Shown here: positions 1-8,032 of the stretch, piece after piece
Position numbering within the stretch: position 1 is the stretch's first letter
Layout of the letters: every line of letters starts with the position of its first letter
From: an uncultured Nitrospira sp.
Lineage (GTDB): Bacteria; Nitrospirota; Nitrospiria; Nitrospirales; Nitrospiraceae
Assembly (NCBI GenBank): GCA_902500775.1
Contig: CABVRZ010000002.1
Span: 115,691-179,690, forward strand
Reading direction: 5' to 3'
DNA length: 64,000 bases
Translations under genes and position numbers: made by a program
Notes under the pieces: model-generated
Databases searched by the model: none
The model's input: only the letters and a program-made list of their open reading frames with translations
Told to the model about the DNA's origin: nothing

Positions 1-605
1 CTTTCGTGCTCTTTGATCCTCGGCGTCCCAAGCAGTCCTCGAACATGAAACTTTACGGGATTCCCGCCATACATCTCCATAATATGAGGTGAGGCACCAT
101 GAACATAACCTGAATAGGCTTTACTGATTGTGCGTGACGACAAAATACTTTGGGTGGTCTCCATTCCAGCCACTTCACACTTTGCAATGTAGGCTTGGAT
201 TTTCTGGCGAGGTATCATTGGGCGATCTTGTGCGGAATTTATCGGGTCGTCAGGCTCGTCGAATTCTTCCTGATAAAAAGCTTCAAGATAACGAGTGTGT
301 AACTCTGTATTGCCGTAAATGACCCCGAGGCTCAAGAAGGTAACATCTTCCCGAAATTCGTCTATCATCCTTTGAAGAGCTCCGTGTTCCTGCACAAAGC
401 CATGAGTCAGCAGAAGCAGAGCTGCTCGCAATCCACTGATAAGGCGGGCGAGCTTTTGAACAATAGCTTGAGGGGTTGTTTTTTCGGTGTACCGGAAAGC
501 CGAGTGTTCACCAATAGGCCCTAGCTTGGGAGGTGGCACACGGTTCTCGAAAATACGAAAACATTCTTCCATCCTCTCTAGCGCTTCCAGGTATAGGTGG
601 TTCAT
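1..605 (-). CDS. Hypothetical protein, 3' end beyond left edge
   Basis: The minus strand is open from an ATG at 605 to the window edge, giving at least 201 residues without a stop. An in-frame TGA lies seven codons upstream of the ATG, so the start is well bounded. The protein begins MNHLYLEALERMEECFRIFE and is mixed helical and soluble, without a signal peptide or membrane segment. A helical middle (QKLARLISGLRAALLLLTHG) is followed by a stretch with SGYVHGASPHIMEMYGG. I do not recognise the family; the SGYVHGA segment and helical build vaguely recall HEPN-like or abortive-infection-associated proteins, but that is a guess. No clear Shine-Dalgarno site is seen. The next gene rightward is uvrA, also on the minus strand, 368 bp away. 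Confidence 0.6.
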   Translation of the reverse strand, partial: MNHLYLEALERMEECFRIFENRVPPPKLGPIGEHSAFRYTEKTTPQAIVQKLARLISGLRAALLLLTHGFVQEHGALQRMIDEFREDVTFLSLGVIYGNTELHTRYLEAFYQEEFDEPDDPINSAQDRPMIPRQKIQAYIAKCEVAGMETTQSILSSRTISKAYSGYVHGASPHIMEMYGGNPVKFHVRGLLGTPRIKEHE

Positions 606-972
606 TCGTTTAGACTCGAAGGGTCAGATAGCTGTGCTATTTTTTACATTAATGGCTGATGACTATAAGCACCATCAGCCATTATCCCCTTCCCTTTAGC
701 GGGGTGGAAGGGATGGATCTTTCGGAATAGCCATAGCAGGAGCGGCAAGATGCGGCTGATGAAGATGTCGTGTGCGACGACATCCGATGCATTATCGCGC
801 CTCACAGACGCATGCGGCCATAGGCCAGCTCTCCCTTTCCTTATCCCATAGAGCGGACCGGCTGGATTGTCCTTCGCTGCGCGCATGCAACGAGCACCGA
901 CCACTTCAATAAAAATTCGATTGGCATTGTGTGCGCGTTGCGCGAGCACGAAGGATAACCAGTCGGCCCGCT
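606..972. other. Intergenic stretch without a convincing gene
   Basis: The 367 bp between the left-edge gene and uvrA carry a 101-codon minus-strand reading frame (644-949), but its composition (many Arg, Ala and His; no domain) looks non-coding. The frame also runs through the left arm and centre of the 849-975 palindrome. I see only the palindrome here. Confidence 0.5.
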
Positions 973-975
973 CTA
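849..975. repeat. Palindromic intergenic repeat overlapping the uvrA stop
   Basis: The arms at about 849-876 and 949-975 are near-complementary (left arm begins TAGAGCGGACCGGCTGG; right arm ends CAGTCGGCCCGCTCTA) and enclose about 70 bp. The outer end of the right arm contains the uvrA TAG stop codon. The size (about 127 bp) and symmetry resemble REP/MITE-like palindromic units. An RNA hairpin here could protect or end the uvrA transcript. Confidence 0.5.
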
Positions 976-3480
976 CAACCCTGCCTCTTTCAACACCTGC
1001 CCCGTGTAGGATCGCTTTGCTTTGGCAATTTCTTTCGGCGGCCCTTCGGCCACAATCTCACCACCTCGATCGCCGCCTTCCGGCCCGAGATCGATGATCC
1101 AGTCGGCGTTCTTGATCATGTCGAGATTGTGCTCAATGACGAGCACCGTGTTGCCGGCTTCCACGAGTCGATCCAGTACATCCAGCAATCGTTGCACATC
1201 GGCGAAGTGCAGGCCGGTCGTCGGTTCATCCAAGATATACATCGTCCGTCCCGTTGCGCGTTTTGACAGTTCGCGCGACAGCTTCACCCGCTGCGCTTCG
1301 CCGCCGGACAAGGTCGTTGCTGACTGCCCCAGCTTCACATAATGCAGGCCGACATCGTGCAGGGTCTGGAGCTTCGTTTTGATCAGCGGAATATGCTCGA
1401 AGAATTCCAGCGCGTCGTCCACGGTCATATTCAGGACATCAGCGATGCTCTTGCCCTTATGCAAGATTTCGAGCGTCTCCCGATTGTAACGTTGCCCTTT
1501 GCACACCTCGCAGGTGACATACACATCGGGCAAGAAATGCATTTCGATCTTGATGAGACCGTCGCCCTGGCAGGCCTCGCAGCGCCCGCCTTTCACGTTG
1601 AAACTGTATCGGCCTGGTTTATATCCACGGACACGGGATTCCGGCAAATTGGAATAGAGATCGCGAATGTAGCCGAACAAACCCGTATAGGTAGCAGGAT
1701 TCGATCGAGGCGTCCGGCCGATCGGCGATTGATCGATGTCGATAACCTTGTCGAGTACATCCACGCCTCTTAAGGCTTTACACCCGTCGATCTTGGGTTT
1801 CTTGTGATACAGCAGTTGCGAGAGTGAATGAAACAACACTTCCAGCACGAGCGTGCTCTTCCCTGATCCGGACACCCCCGTCACACAGGTGAAAAGCCCC
1901 AGCGGAATTTTTGCTGTCACGTTTTTCAGGTTATGCTTCTGTGCCTCCACCACCATGAGCGTTCCTCTCGGCTTCCGCTGCCGCTGTGGCACGGACACCG
2001 TCTGCGTGCCACGCAAATACTGCCCCGTGAGTGAATTGGAATCACTCATGATCTGCTGCGGCGTCCCCTGCGCGATCACATGTCCGCCCTGCGAACCGGC
2101 ACCAGGCCCCATATCCAGCACATGATCGGCCGCCATCATCGTTTCGGTATCATGCTCAACAACCACGACCGTGTTACCGAGATCCCGCAATCGCAGTAAC
2201 GTTTGCAGCAACCGACGATTGTCCCGCTGGTGCAAACCGATCGATGGTTCATCGAGAATGTACAACACGCCAACCAGACCGGACCCTATCTGCGTCGCCA
2301 ACCGGATACGCTGTCCCTCGCCACCTGAAAGAGTTGCCGCTGCCCGATCGAGCGTCAAGTAATCCAAGCCCACATTGACGAGAAAGCCCAACCGTTCTCG
2401 AATCTCTTTCAGAATGCGATGCGCGATGACTAACTCGCGGTCGGTGAACTTGAGCGACAGAAAGAAATCAGCCGCCGCACGAACGGATAGCTTGGTCACC
2501 TCGGCAATCGATTTCTTGGCAAGTTTGATGGACAAGCTTTCCGGTCTGAGTCGTGCCCCATGGCAGACCTCGCAGGGTTCAAGCAGCGTGAAATCTTCTT
2601 CTTCCTCACCTCCCGGCGTCACCGCATAGCCGATCCCGTCACAGGCAGGACAGGCGCCGTGCGGACTATTAAAGGAAAAGACACGTGGCGTGACCTCCGG
2701 ATAACTCACGCCGCACTTGATGCAGGCAAGCCGGTCACTGTAGAGCCTTGTCTGGCCGTCTCCGGTCAGCACACCAACCAGCCCGCCGGTCAACTTAACG
2801 GACGTTTCAACAGAATCCGCAAGCCGGCGCATCAGCGCATCACCAGCCTTCATCACCAATCGATCGACGATGATTTCAATCGTATGCTTCTTCTGTTTAT
2901 CGAGCGAGATGTCCTCACCCAGGTCTACAATCTTCTCGTCGATCCTGGCCCGCACATACCCAGCCTTGCGCATCTCGAGCAGCTCTTTTCGATATTCCCC
3001 CTTGCGCCCACGGACGATCGGCGCCAGGATCTGGAACTTCATCCCTTCTGGTTGCCCAGCGATGGCATCGACCATTTGCTGGACAGTCTGAGCGGTAATC
3101 TCCTCACCACATTGATAACAGTAAGGTCGCCCCACGCGGGCAAAGAGGAGCCGGAGATAATCATAGATCTCCGTAACGGTGCCCACGGTGGAACGAGGAT
3201 TGTGGCTGGTACTTTTCTGCTCGATAGAGATCGCGGGAGACAGGCCTTCGATCGAATCCACGTCCGGCTTCCCCATCTGTTCAAGAAACTGCCGGGCATA
3301 GGCCGAGAGCGATTCGACGTATCGCCGCTGCCCTTCAGCATAGATCGTGTCGAATGCGAGCGACGACTTACCGGACCCACTCAAGCCGGTGATCACCACC
3401 AGCTTGTCGCGCGGAATCTCTACATCGATGTTCTTGAGATTGTGCTCCCGCGCACCCTTGATAACGATAGAGTGGCCCAT
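973..3480 (-). CDS. uvrA: UvrABC system protein A, short form
   Basis: DNA-damage recognition ATPase of nucleotide excision repair; it loads UvrB at lesions. Two ABC ATPase halves are visible: Walker [10 protein letters not shown] near residue 32 and GVSGSGKST in the C-terminal half, signature motifs [11 protein letters not shown] and [11 protein letters not shown], and two ILDEP Walker B motifs. Zinc-binding CxxC pairs occur as CYQCG, CIKCG/CPAC, CEVCHG and CEACQG/CEVCKG. The start was set at the ATG at 3480 ([17 protein letters not shown]), which matches the family N-terminus; a reading frame upstream has no homology. The protein has 835 residues against about 940 in typical UvrA: between CPACDGIG and [15 protein letters not shown] only about 17 residues remain where about 120-130 are usual. 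The frame is kept, so a natural short variant is likely. Confidence 0.95.
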   Translation of the reverse strand: MGHSIVIKGAREHNLKNIDVEIPRDKLVVITGLSGSGKSSLAFDTIYAEGQRRYVESLSAYARQFLEQMGKPDVDSIEGLSPAISIEQKSTSHNPRSTVGTVTEIYDYLRLLFARVGRPYCYQCGEEITAQTVQQMVDAIAGQPEGMKFQILAPIVRGRKGEYRKELLEMRKAGYVRARIDEKIVDLGEDISLDKQKKHTIEIIVDRLVMKAGDALMRRLADSVETSVKLTGGLVGVLTGDGQTRLYSDRLACIKCGVSYPEVTPRVFSFNSPHGACPACDGIGYAVTPGGEEEEDFTLLEPCEVCHGARLRPESLSIKLAKKSIAEVTKLSVRAAADFFLSLKFTDRELVIAHRILKEIRERLGFLVNVGLDYLTLDRAAATLSGGEGQRIRLATQIGSGLVGVLYILDEPSIGLHQRDNRRLLQTLLRLRDLGNTVVVVEHDTETMMAADHVLDMGPGAGSQGGHVIAQGTPQQIMSDSNSLTGQYLRGTQTVSVPQRQRKPRGTLMVVEAQKHNLKNVTAKIPLGLFTCVTGVSGSGKSTLVLEVLFHSLSQLLYHKKPKIDGCKALRGVDVLDKVIDIDQSPIGRTPRSNPATYTGLFGYIRDLYSNLPESRVRGYKPGRYSFNVKGGRCEACQGDGLIKIEMHFLPDVYVTCEVCKGQRYNRETLEILHKGKSIADVLNMTVDDALEFFEHIPLIKTKLQTLHDVGLHYVKLGQSATTLSGGEAQRVKLSRELSKRATGRTMYILDEPTTGLHFADVQRLLDVLDRLVEAGNTVLVIEHNLDMIKNADWIIDLGPEGGDRGGEIVAEGPPKEIAKAKRSYTGQVLKEAGL

Positions 3481-3623
3481 ACTGGGCGGGATTATAGCAT
3501 CTCTGTTTTGTTCGATGACACTTCGCCCGACTCGACTGACACAACCCACTTCAGTTTTTTGGATTTGCACCGATACATGAAGGCCGGTCCAATCTCCCCA
3601 CACACTGTCATCCTCTTGGCCCC

Positions 3624-4430
3624 ATGCTTGACGCGTTAGGTCTCTTCAAACGGAATATCAATCAGCTTTTTGGAATCTGCGTTGATATCATGAACACCGG
3701 ACGCTCGCTCCAGCTGCTGTCGTCATCCATGCAGACGCTCGCCAATAATGGCGTCATCCAAGCCGCGAAGATTGGAGGCGGTAAAGGCCGCCCCATCTTG
3801 GCGCTCGTTGAGAGCCTTAACCAGACGCCTCGAGAAATTAAACCCGAGGTGGAAGCCATCGAACAGCTCTGTGCTGAACTGGCTCGACTCACCGCCCAAA
3901 GCTCAAATATCGTGTGGCGATACTACCAACTGATCGCCAGTGTGCTTGTGGCTATGCCCCAGGGCCGCCAGGCGTCTTGTCTGATGGACAGGGACCTGCC
4001 TTCTCGTCTGCGCTTCACAACCACAGCAGACATCAGCCGGTTGATGTCGCACCCATCGTTCCAGTTTGGTGAACCGCTGGAACGGGACAACCGAAGTTCC
4101 ATCGCGGCGATCTGTCAGGCCAACCTGACTGAACTGCATGCACGATTGAGCGAAGCCTTACGCTGCCTCAATGACACACGCCGCGCATTGCACGGCCTGA
4201 AGATGATCGGCCTCACCGCCCGCTATATGGCTTTTTGCATTGCCTCCGAAGCCGCGGCATTGGATGAGGGCGGCATGAACTTCAAGACGCTTGCGGCAGA
4301 GATCGGCCATGTGGTCGACGAACTGGACGCCAGAACTCATGCCATGAAGAGCTCAATCGACGAGGGTCAGAGCTTGGTGGAGTTGCTGCTGAAAGGGGAT
4401 AGTTATGCAAAGCAAGACACTCTTCAATGA
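3624..4430 (+). CDS. Soluble chemoreceptor-like protein partnered with ODP
   Basis: 268-residue cytoplasmic, largely helical protein with no membrane segment. The stretch from about residue 36 (LQTLANNG-type helix, then [19 protein letters not shown]) resembles the conserved tip of the methyl-accepting chemotaxis hairpin (AIEAARAGExGRGFAVVA), although it is divergent and truncated. It overlaps the next gene by 26 bp, so the two are translationally coupled. That next gene encodes an ODP-type di-iron sensor; soluble chemoreceptors paired with ODP are known from Treponema. I infer a signalling partner for an oxygen or iron sensor. No CheA or CheW gene is seen in the window. It could instead be a scaffold unrelated to chemotaxis. 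Confidence 0.6.
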   Translation: MLDALGLFKRNINQLFGICVDIMNTGRSLQLLSSSMQTLANNGVIQAAKIGGGKGRPILALVESLNQTPREIKPEVEAIEQLCAELARLTAQSSNIVWRYYQLIASVLVAMPQGRQASCLMDRDLPSRLRFTTTADISRLMSHPSFQFGEPLERDNRSSIAAICQANLTELHARLSEALRCLNDTRRALHGLKMIGLTARYMAFCIASEAAALDEGGMNFKTLAAEIGHVVDELDARTHAMKSSIDEGQSLVELLLKGDSYAKQDTLQ

Positions 4431-5184
4431 AAACGGTCACCAATGGATCGTGATCGGTCGCGACCCTCACAAAGACGCTCACGTCATTGACACGAACGAG
4501 TATGTCATCATCAGTCGCGGCCAAGCCATGTTACTGGACCCCGGAGGCATCCAAATATTCCCTCAGGTTCTGGCCGAACTGGCCAAATATGTGCGCGTCC
4601 AGGATATCCGCGTCATCTTTGCCAGCCATCAAGACCCCGATATTTCGTCGTCGCTTGCCATGTGGCTCGATCTCAACCCGGACATCAAGACCTATTGTTC
4701 GTGGCTGTGGACCGGATTCATCAGTCATTTCAGCACGGGTACTGCCATTGAACTCAACGCGATTCCCGACGAGGGTATGCGTATCAAGATCGGTGATCTC
4801 GGCGTAGAAGTCGAAGCCGTCCCTGCCCATTACTGTCATTCCTCAGGCAACTTTTCGCTCTACGACCCTCTCGCCGGCATCTTGTTTTCTGGCGATATCG
4901 GCTCCGCCTTGGTCCCCAGTCATGAGGCCGGCTTGATCGTGACGGACTTCGATCAGCACATCCAATACATGAGAGGATTTCATCTGAGATGGATGCCCTC
5001 GACCACGGCCTTACGGAGCTGGACCCAACGGATTCGTGCCCTGAAGCCCAGGATGATCTGCCCACAGCACGGCTCCGTCTTTCAGGGCGATATGGTCACC
5101 AGATTGCTCGACTGGCTCGACAGTCTTGAAGTGGGACAATGGAAAGGCTCGACTCCACCGCGTGAGAGTGCAAAGGCCGCTTAA
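4405..5184 (+). CDS. ODP-type metallo-beta-lactamase-fold di-iron protein
   Basis: 259 residues with the metallo-beta-lactamase fold of flavodiiron-protein N-domains and of ODP oxygen-binding sensors, but no flavodoxin or rubredoxin domain. Candidate metal ligands visible in order are the SHQDPDISS motif (HxxxD variant of HxExD), the His residues in PAHYCHSSGNF, the Asp in FSGDIGSA and the His in CPQHGSVF. A good AAAGGGGA-like ribosome site precedes the ATG at 4405. It overlaps the upstream chemoreceptor-like gene. Known ODP proteins bind O2 at a di-iron centre and feed chemotaxis; a sensing role is inferred here rather than O2 reduction because the redox domains are absent. Confidence 0.8.
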   Translation: MQSKTLFNENGHQWIVIGRDPHKDAHVIDTNEYVIISRGQAMLLDPGGIQIFPQVLAELAKYVRVQDIRVIFASHQDPDISSSLAMWLDLNPDIKTYCSWLWTGFISHFSTGTAIELNAIPDEGMRIKIGDLGVEVEAVPAHYCHSSGNFSLYDPLAGILFSGDIGSALVPSHEAGLIVTDFDQHIQYMRGFHLRWMPSTTALRSWTQRIRALKPRMICPQHGSVFQGDMVTRLLDWLDSLEVGQWKGSTPPRESAKAA

Positions 5185-5351
5185 GACCTGCTCCGCTTGC
5201 ACAACTTCTCTTGGCACCCTGAGGACAATCAGGAACCAATACGTTTGCGAAGCCAGACAATGGTTTCGATCATCCCTGCGGCCATCTCACCTTGACAAAG
5301 CTTAAAACCGGATGCTACCACCGTGATATGGTGGGAGCCGAGCCTCATTCT

Positions 5352-6104
5352 ATGACTCAGGATCCGCAAACTCCGGCAAAGGTGGTGTCAACTTGGTCCG
5401 GCCAGGCCCGAGAGGACGCCGTCCAGAGGATGTTCACATCCATTGCCGGAGCCTATGACTTGAACAACACGCTCTTGAGCTTCGGACTCCATTACTATTG
5501 GAAGAAGATCACCGCCTCCTTCATTACTCCGGTTGGCCGAGGAACCGCCCTTGATGTCGGATCAGGCACAGCCGACCTTGCACTACTGATCGAGTCTCGC
5601 ATGGGACCGAAGGGCCGTGTGATTGCCTCAGACCTGAACCATGCCATGCTCGCTGAAGGCCTCAAGAAGATCGGCGACAAGGGCCTCAGCGACAAAATCA
5701 CCTGCCTGCAGGCCAGCGCGGAACATCTCGGGTTTGGTGACAATACCTTCGATGCGGTCACCACCGGGTTCTGCATGCGAAACGTCGGAGATCTGCCGCA
5801 AGCCGTACGGGAAATTCGTCGAGTAATGAAGCCCGGTGGCCGTTTCGTGTGCCTGGAGTTTTCCCGTCCGATCTTTGGCTGGTTGCGAACCCTCTACGAT
5901 TGGTATTCATTCAAGCTCTTGCCCTTCGTCGGCACGATAGTCGCCCGAGACCGTACCGGCGTCTACGAATACCTTCCTGCCTCGATCCGGACGTTTCCTG
6001 ATCAAGAGCGGTTGTGCCAGATCCTCCGCGATGCTGGATTTCGTCAAGTCTCGTATAAGAACCTCAGTGGTGGCATTGTCGCCATCCATATCGCGACGAA
6101 ATAG
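5352..6104 (+). CDS. ubiE: UbiE/MenG-type quinone C-methyltransferase
   Basis: SAM-dependent methyltransferase that methylates the ring of a demethylmenaquinone or ubiquinone precursor at the membrane. Motif I is ALDVGSGTADLAL; the family patterns MFTSIAGAYDLNN at the N-terminus, FDAVTTGFCMRNVGD in the middle and RVMKPGGRFVCLEFSRP are clear. The reading frame opens at a TTG at 5292, with ATG codons at 5328 and 5352; I chose 5352 because about 25 residues then precede the MFxxIAxxYD motif, as is usual, but none of the three has a well-spaced ribosome site. Nitrospirota make menaquinone, so a menG role is likely. It lies 167 bp after the ODP gene. Confidence 0.85.
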   Translation: MTQDPQTPAKVVSTWSGQAREDAVQRMFTSIAGAYDLNNTLLSFGLHYYWKKITASFITPVGRGTALDVGSGTADLALLIESRMGPKGRVIASDLNHAMLAEGLKKIGDKGLSDKITCLQASAEHLGFGDNTFDAVTTGFCMRNVGDLPQAVREIRRVMKPGGRFVCLEFSRPIFGWLRTLYDWYSFKLLPFVGTIVARDRTGVYEYLPASIRTFPDQERLCQILRDAGFRQVSYKNLSGGIVAIHIATK

Positions 6105-6194
6105 CCGAGAAACATTAGGCGTGAAAGGTACGGCGACAAGAAGACTTTCACTACCCCTCACCCCTTGCGCTTTACCACTCACGAAGCCATCATC

Positions 6195-7820
6195 ATGAAT
6201 TCCATTCTTTACATTTTTCTCCCTTGTAAGAAGGTCTATCCGATTGGGATCACCTACTTGGCAGACTTCGTCCATCGGCGGAAGCCGGACGTGCGTCAGC
6301 GCATCCTTGACTTATCCCTCTTTCCGGTCAACCAGCGTAGCCAGGCCATTCGCGATGCTGCGACGGAGTTCAAACCGGATCTGGTCTGCTTTTCATGGCG
6401 GGACATACAGATTTTCTCACCGCACGAAGGCGATTCGTCGCTGGAACATGCGTTCAACTTCTATTTCGCCAGTAACCCAATCAAGCGTGTCGCCGCCTCG
6501 TTCGCCGGCATCAAGCAGCTGTATCGGTACTACAGCCATATCTATACGATCCTGTCCTACCCAGCCCTCGTTCGCAAAGAGTTCCCCAAGGCTCAGATTA
6601 TGATCGGAGGCGGGGCGTTCACCGCGTTTGCCGATCAGCTCATCGAAAAGCTTCCCGAAGGCACGATCGGTATCCTGGGTGAAGGCGAGGATGCGATCCT
6701 CAAGCTCCTCGAAGGTCGTTCGATCAATGACGAGCGCTATATCGTCAAAGAAGGAGGCCGGATCAGAAAGGGCTCCCAAGGTTCACCCCCGCTGCTCGAT
6801 GCACCGGCCGTTGACCTCCCCTATCTGACTTCCATCTTCCCGCAATGGCGGGAGTTCACGAACGAATCGATCGGGGTGCAGTCGAAACGAGGCTGCCCCT
6901 ATGATTGTGCCTTCTGCCTCTATCCCTACATCGAGGGTAAGCGGGTGCGCTACCGGCCGGCGGAAATGGTCGTCAAAGACATCTCTCAACACTATCATCA
7001 GTGGGGGGCCCGCCGGTTCTGGTTTACTGATGCCCAATTCATTACGGGCAAGGAAGCCTATCCGCAATGTACGGAAATCATGGAGCGCATCATCAGTGAG
7101 AAGCTGGAGATTGAATGGTCCGGCTATATCCGCACCTCATTGATCACCCCCGATTTCGCCAAGCTGATGGTTCGCTCTGGCGTCGGCGATTTGGAAGTCG
7201 CCATCACCTCCGGTTCGCAAGAGGTATTGAACAATCTCCACATGGGCTTCAAGTTAGAGCGGCTCTATGACGGCTGCCGCTATCTGGCGGAGGCGGGCTT
7301 TAAAGGCAAAGTGATCCTCAACTATTCACTGAACAGCCCCAAGGAAACGGAGGAAACCCTACTCCAAAGTGTCGAGTCTTACAAAGTGGTGGCATCAATC
7401 CTCGGCGAGGAGAGGGTCTTCCCCCTGATGTTCTTCTTGGGCATCCAGCCCAATACCGACCTTGAACAACGGTTGTTGGAAGAGGGCTATCTGTCAGCCG
7501 GCTATAACCCCTTGATGTTGACGCCGACCAGCATCCGAAAGCTCCTCTATAACCCAGCACCATTGAATTCATTTATCGCCAAGGCATGCCTTCGTGCCTG
7601 GGAACGAAAGCAAGGAAGCCGTGATCCACGCAAATGGACAGGCTCTCTCTCGCAGACGACCGACCAGTCACACGCATATGCCGATAAAAGCTTGAGCAAA
7701 GGGATTGAAGGTAATTCCGGACGAGATGCCCTCCTATCACTCGAGGAAATTCTTCGTTCCCGCCGTCCAGCACCAACCCCTTCCCACCCCATAGAGCAAG
7801 GGACCACATCCGCCGGATAA
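6195..7820 (+). CDS. Radical SAM protein with B12-binding-like N-domain
   Basis: 541 residues. The N-terminal ~190 residues (YPIGITYLADFVHRR, then FKPDLVCFSW) resemble the cobalamin-binding domain found in BchE-like and related class B radical SAM enzymes, although I do not see the DxHxxG cobalamin motif. The radical SAM core follows with the iron-sulfur motif RGCPYDCAFC (CxxxCxxC near residues 233-240) and later SGVGDLEVAITSGSQEVL. The start is placed at the ATG at 6195 rather than the upstream TTG at 6165. Substrate unknown. Its position next to PCP_red-bearing genes makes a tetrapyrrole- or quinone-related reaction possible, which is inference. The last ~60 residues are low-complexity and poorly conserved in character. 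Confidence 0.8.
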   Translation: MNSILYIFLPCKKVYPIGITYLADFVHRRKPDVRQRILDLSLFPVNQRSQAIRDAATEFKPDLVCFSWRDIQIFSPHEGDSSLEHAFNFYFASNPIKRVAASFAGIKQLYRYYSHIYTILSYPALVRKEFPKAQIMIGGGAFTAFADQLIEKLPEGTIGILGEGEDAILKLLEGRSINDERYIVKEGGRIRKGSQGSPPLLDAPAVDLPYLTSIFPQWREFTNESIGVQSKRGCPYDCAFCLYPYIEGKRVRYRPAEMVVKDISQHYHQWGARRFWFTDAQFITGKEAYPQCTEIMERIISEKLEIEWSGYIRTSLITPDFAKLMVRSGVGDLEVAITSGSQEVLNNLHMGFKLERLYDGCRYLAEAGFKGKVILNYSLNSPKETEETLLQSVESYKVVASILGEERVFPLMFFLGIQPNTDLEQRLLEEGYLSAGYNPLMLTPTSIRKLLYNPAPLNSFIAKACLRAWERKQGSRDPRKWTGSLSQTTDQSHAYADKSLSKGIEGNSGRDALLSLEEILRSRRPAPTPSHPIEQGTTSAG

Positions 7821-8011
7821 CCGGCATTGCCCCCTCTGTCGTGGCGTCATTTCCCGTTTTCCGCTTGCTGTAAAGAGGCCTCGCGTTCCTTGCTCACGCC
7901 TTGCATTCCAGTTTCAGCCGATGCTATCATTCCTCCTCTCTAGCAGTTGGGGTAGCGCGTCAATCATCTGGTTTTTCAGACCATTACGCCCCCAGAATCT
8001 CTGTTGAACTT

Positions 8012-8032
8012 GCGCCTTAAGGAGGCGCCTCC
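8012..8032 (+). promoter_or_regulatory. Shine-Dalgarno inside overlapping short palindromes
   Basis: The AAGGAGG ribosome site of the universal-stress gene lies within GCGCCTTAAGGAGGCGC (6-bp stem 8012-8017/8023-8028) and within a 12-bp perfect palindrome GGAGGCGCCTCC (8021-8032) that abuts the ATG. The two folds exclude each other and expose the ribosome site to different degrees. Confidence 0.4.

Noticed and set aside
644..949. 101-codon minus-strand frame
   Set aside because: It overlaps the 849-975 palindrome, has odd composition and no ribosome site or domain.
2560..3639. Long plus-strand frame opposite uvrA (359 codons)
   Set aside because: Antisense to the well-supported uvrA gene; no domain and codon bias inherited from uvrA.
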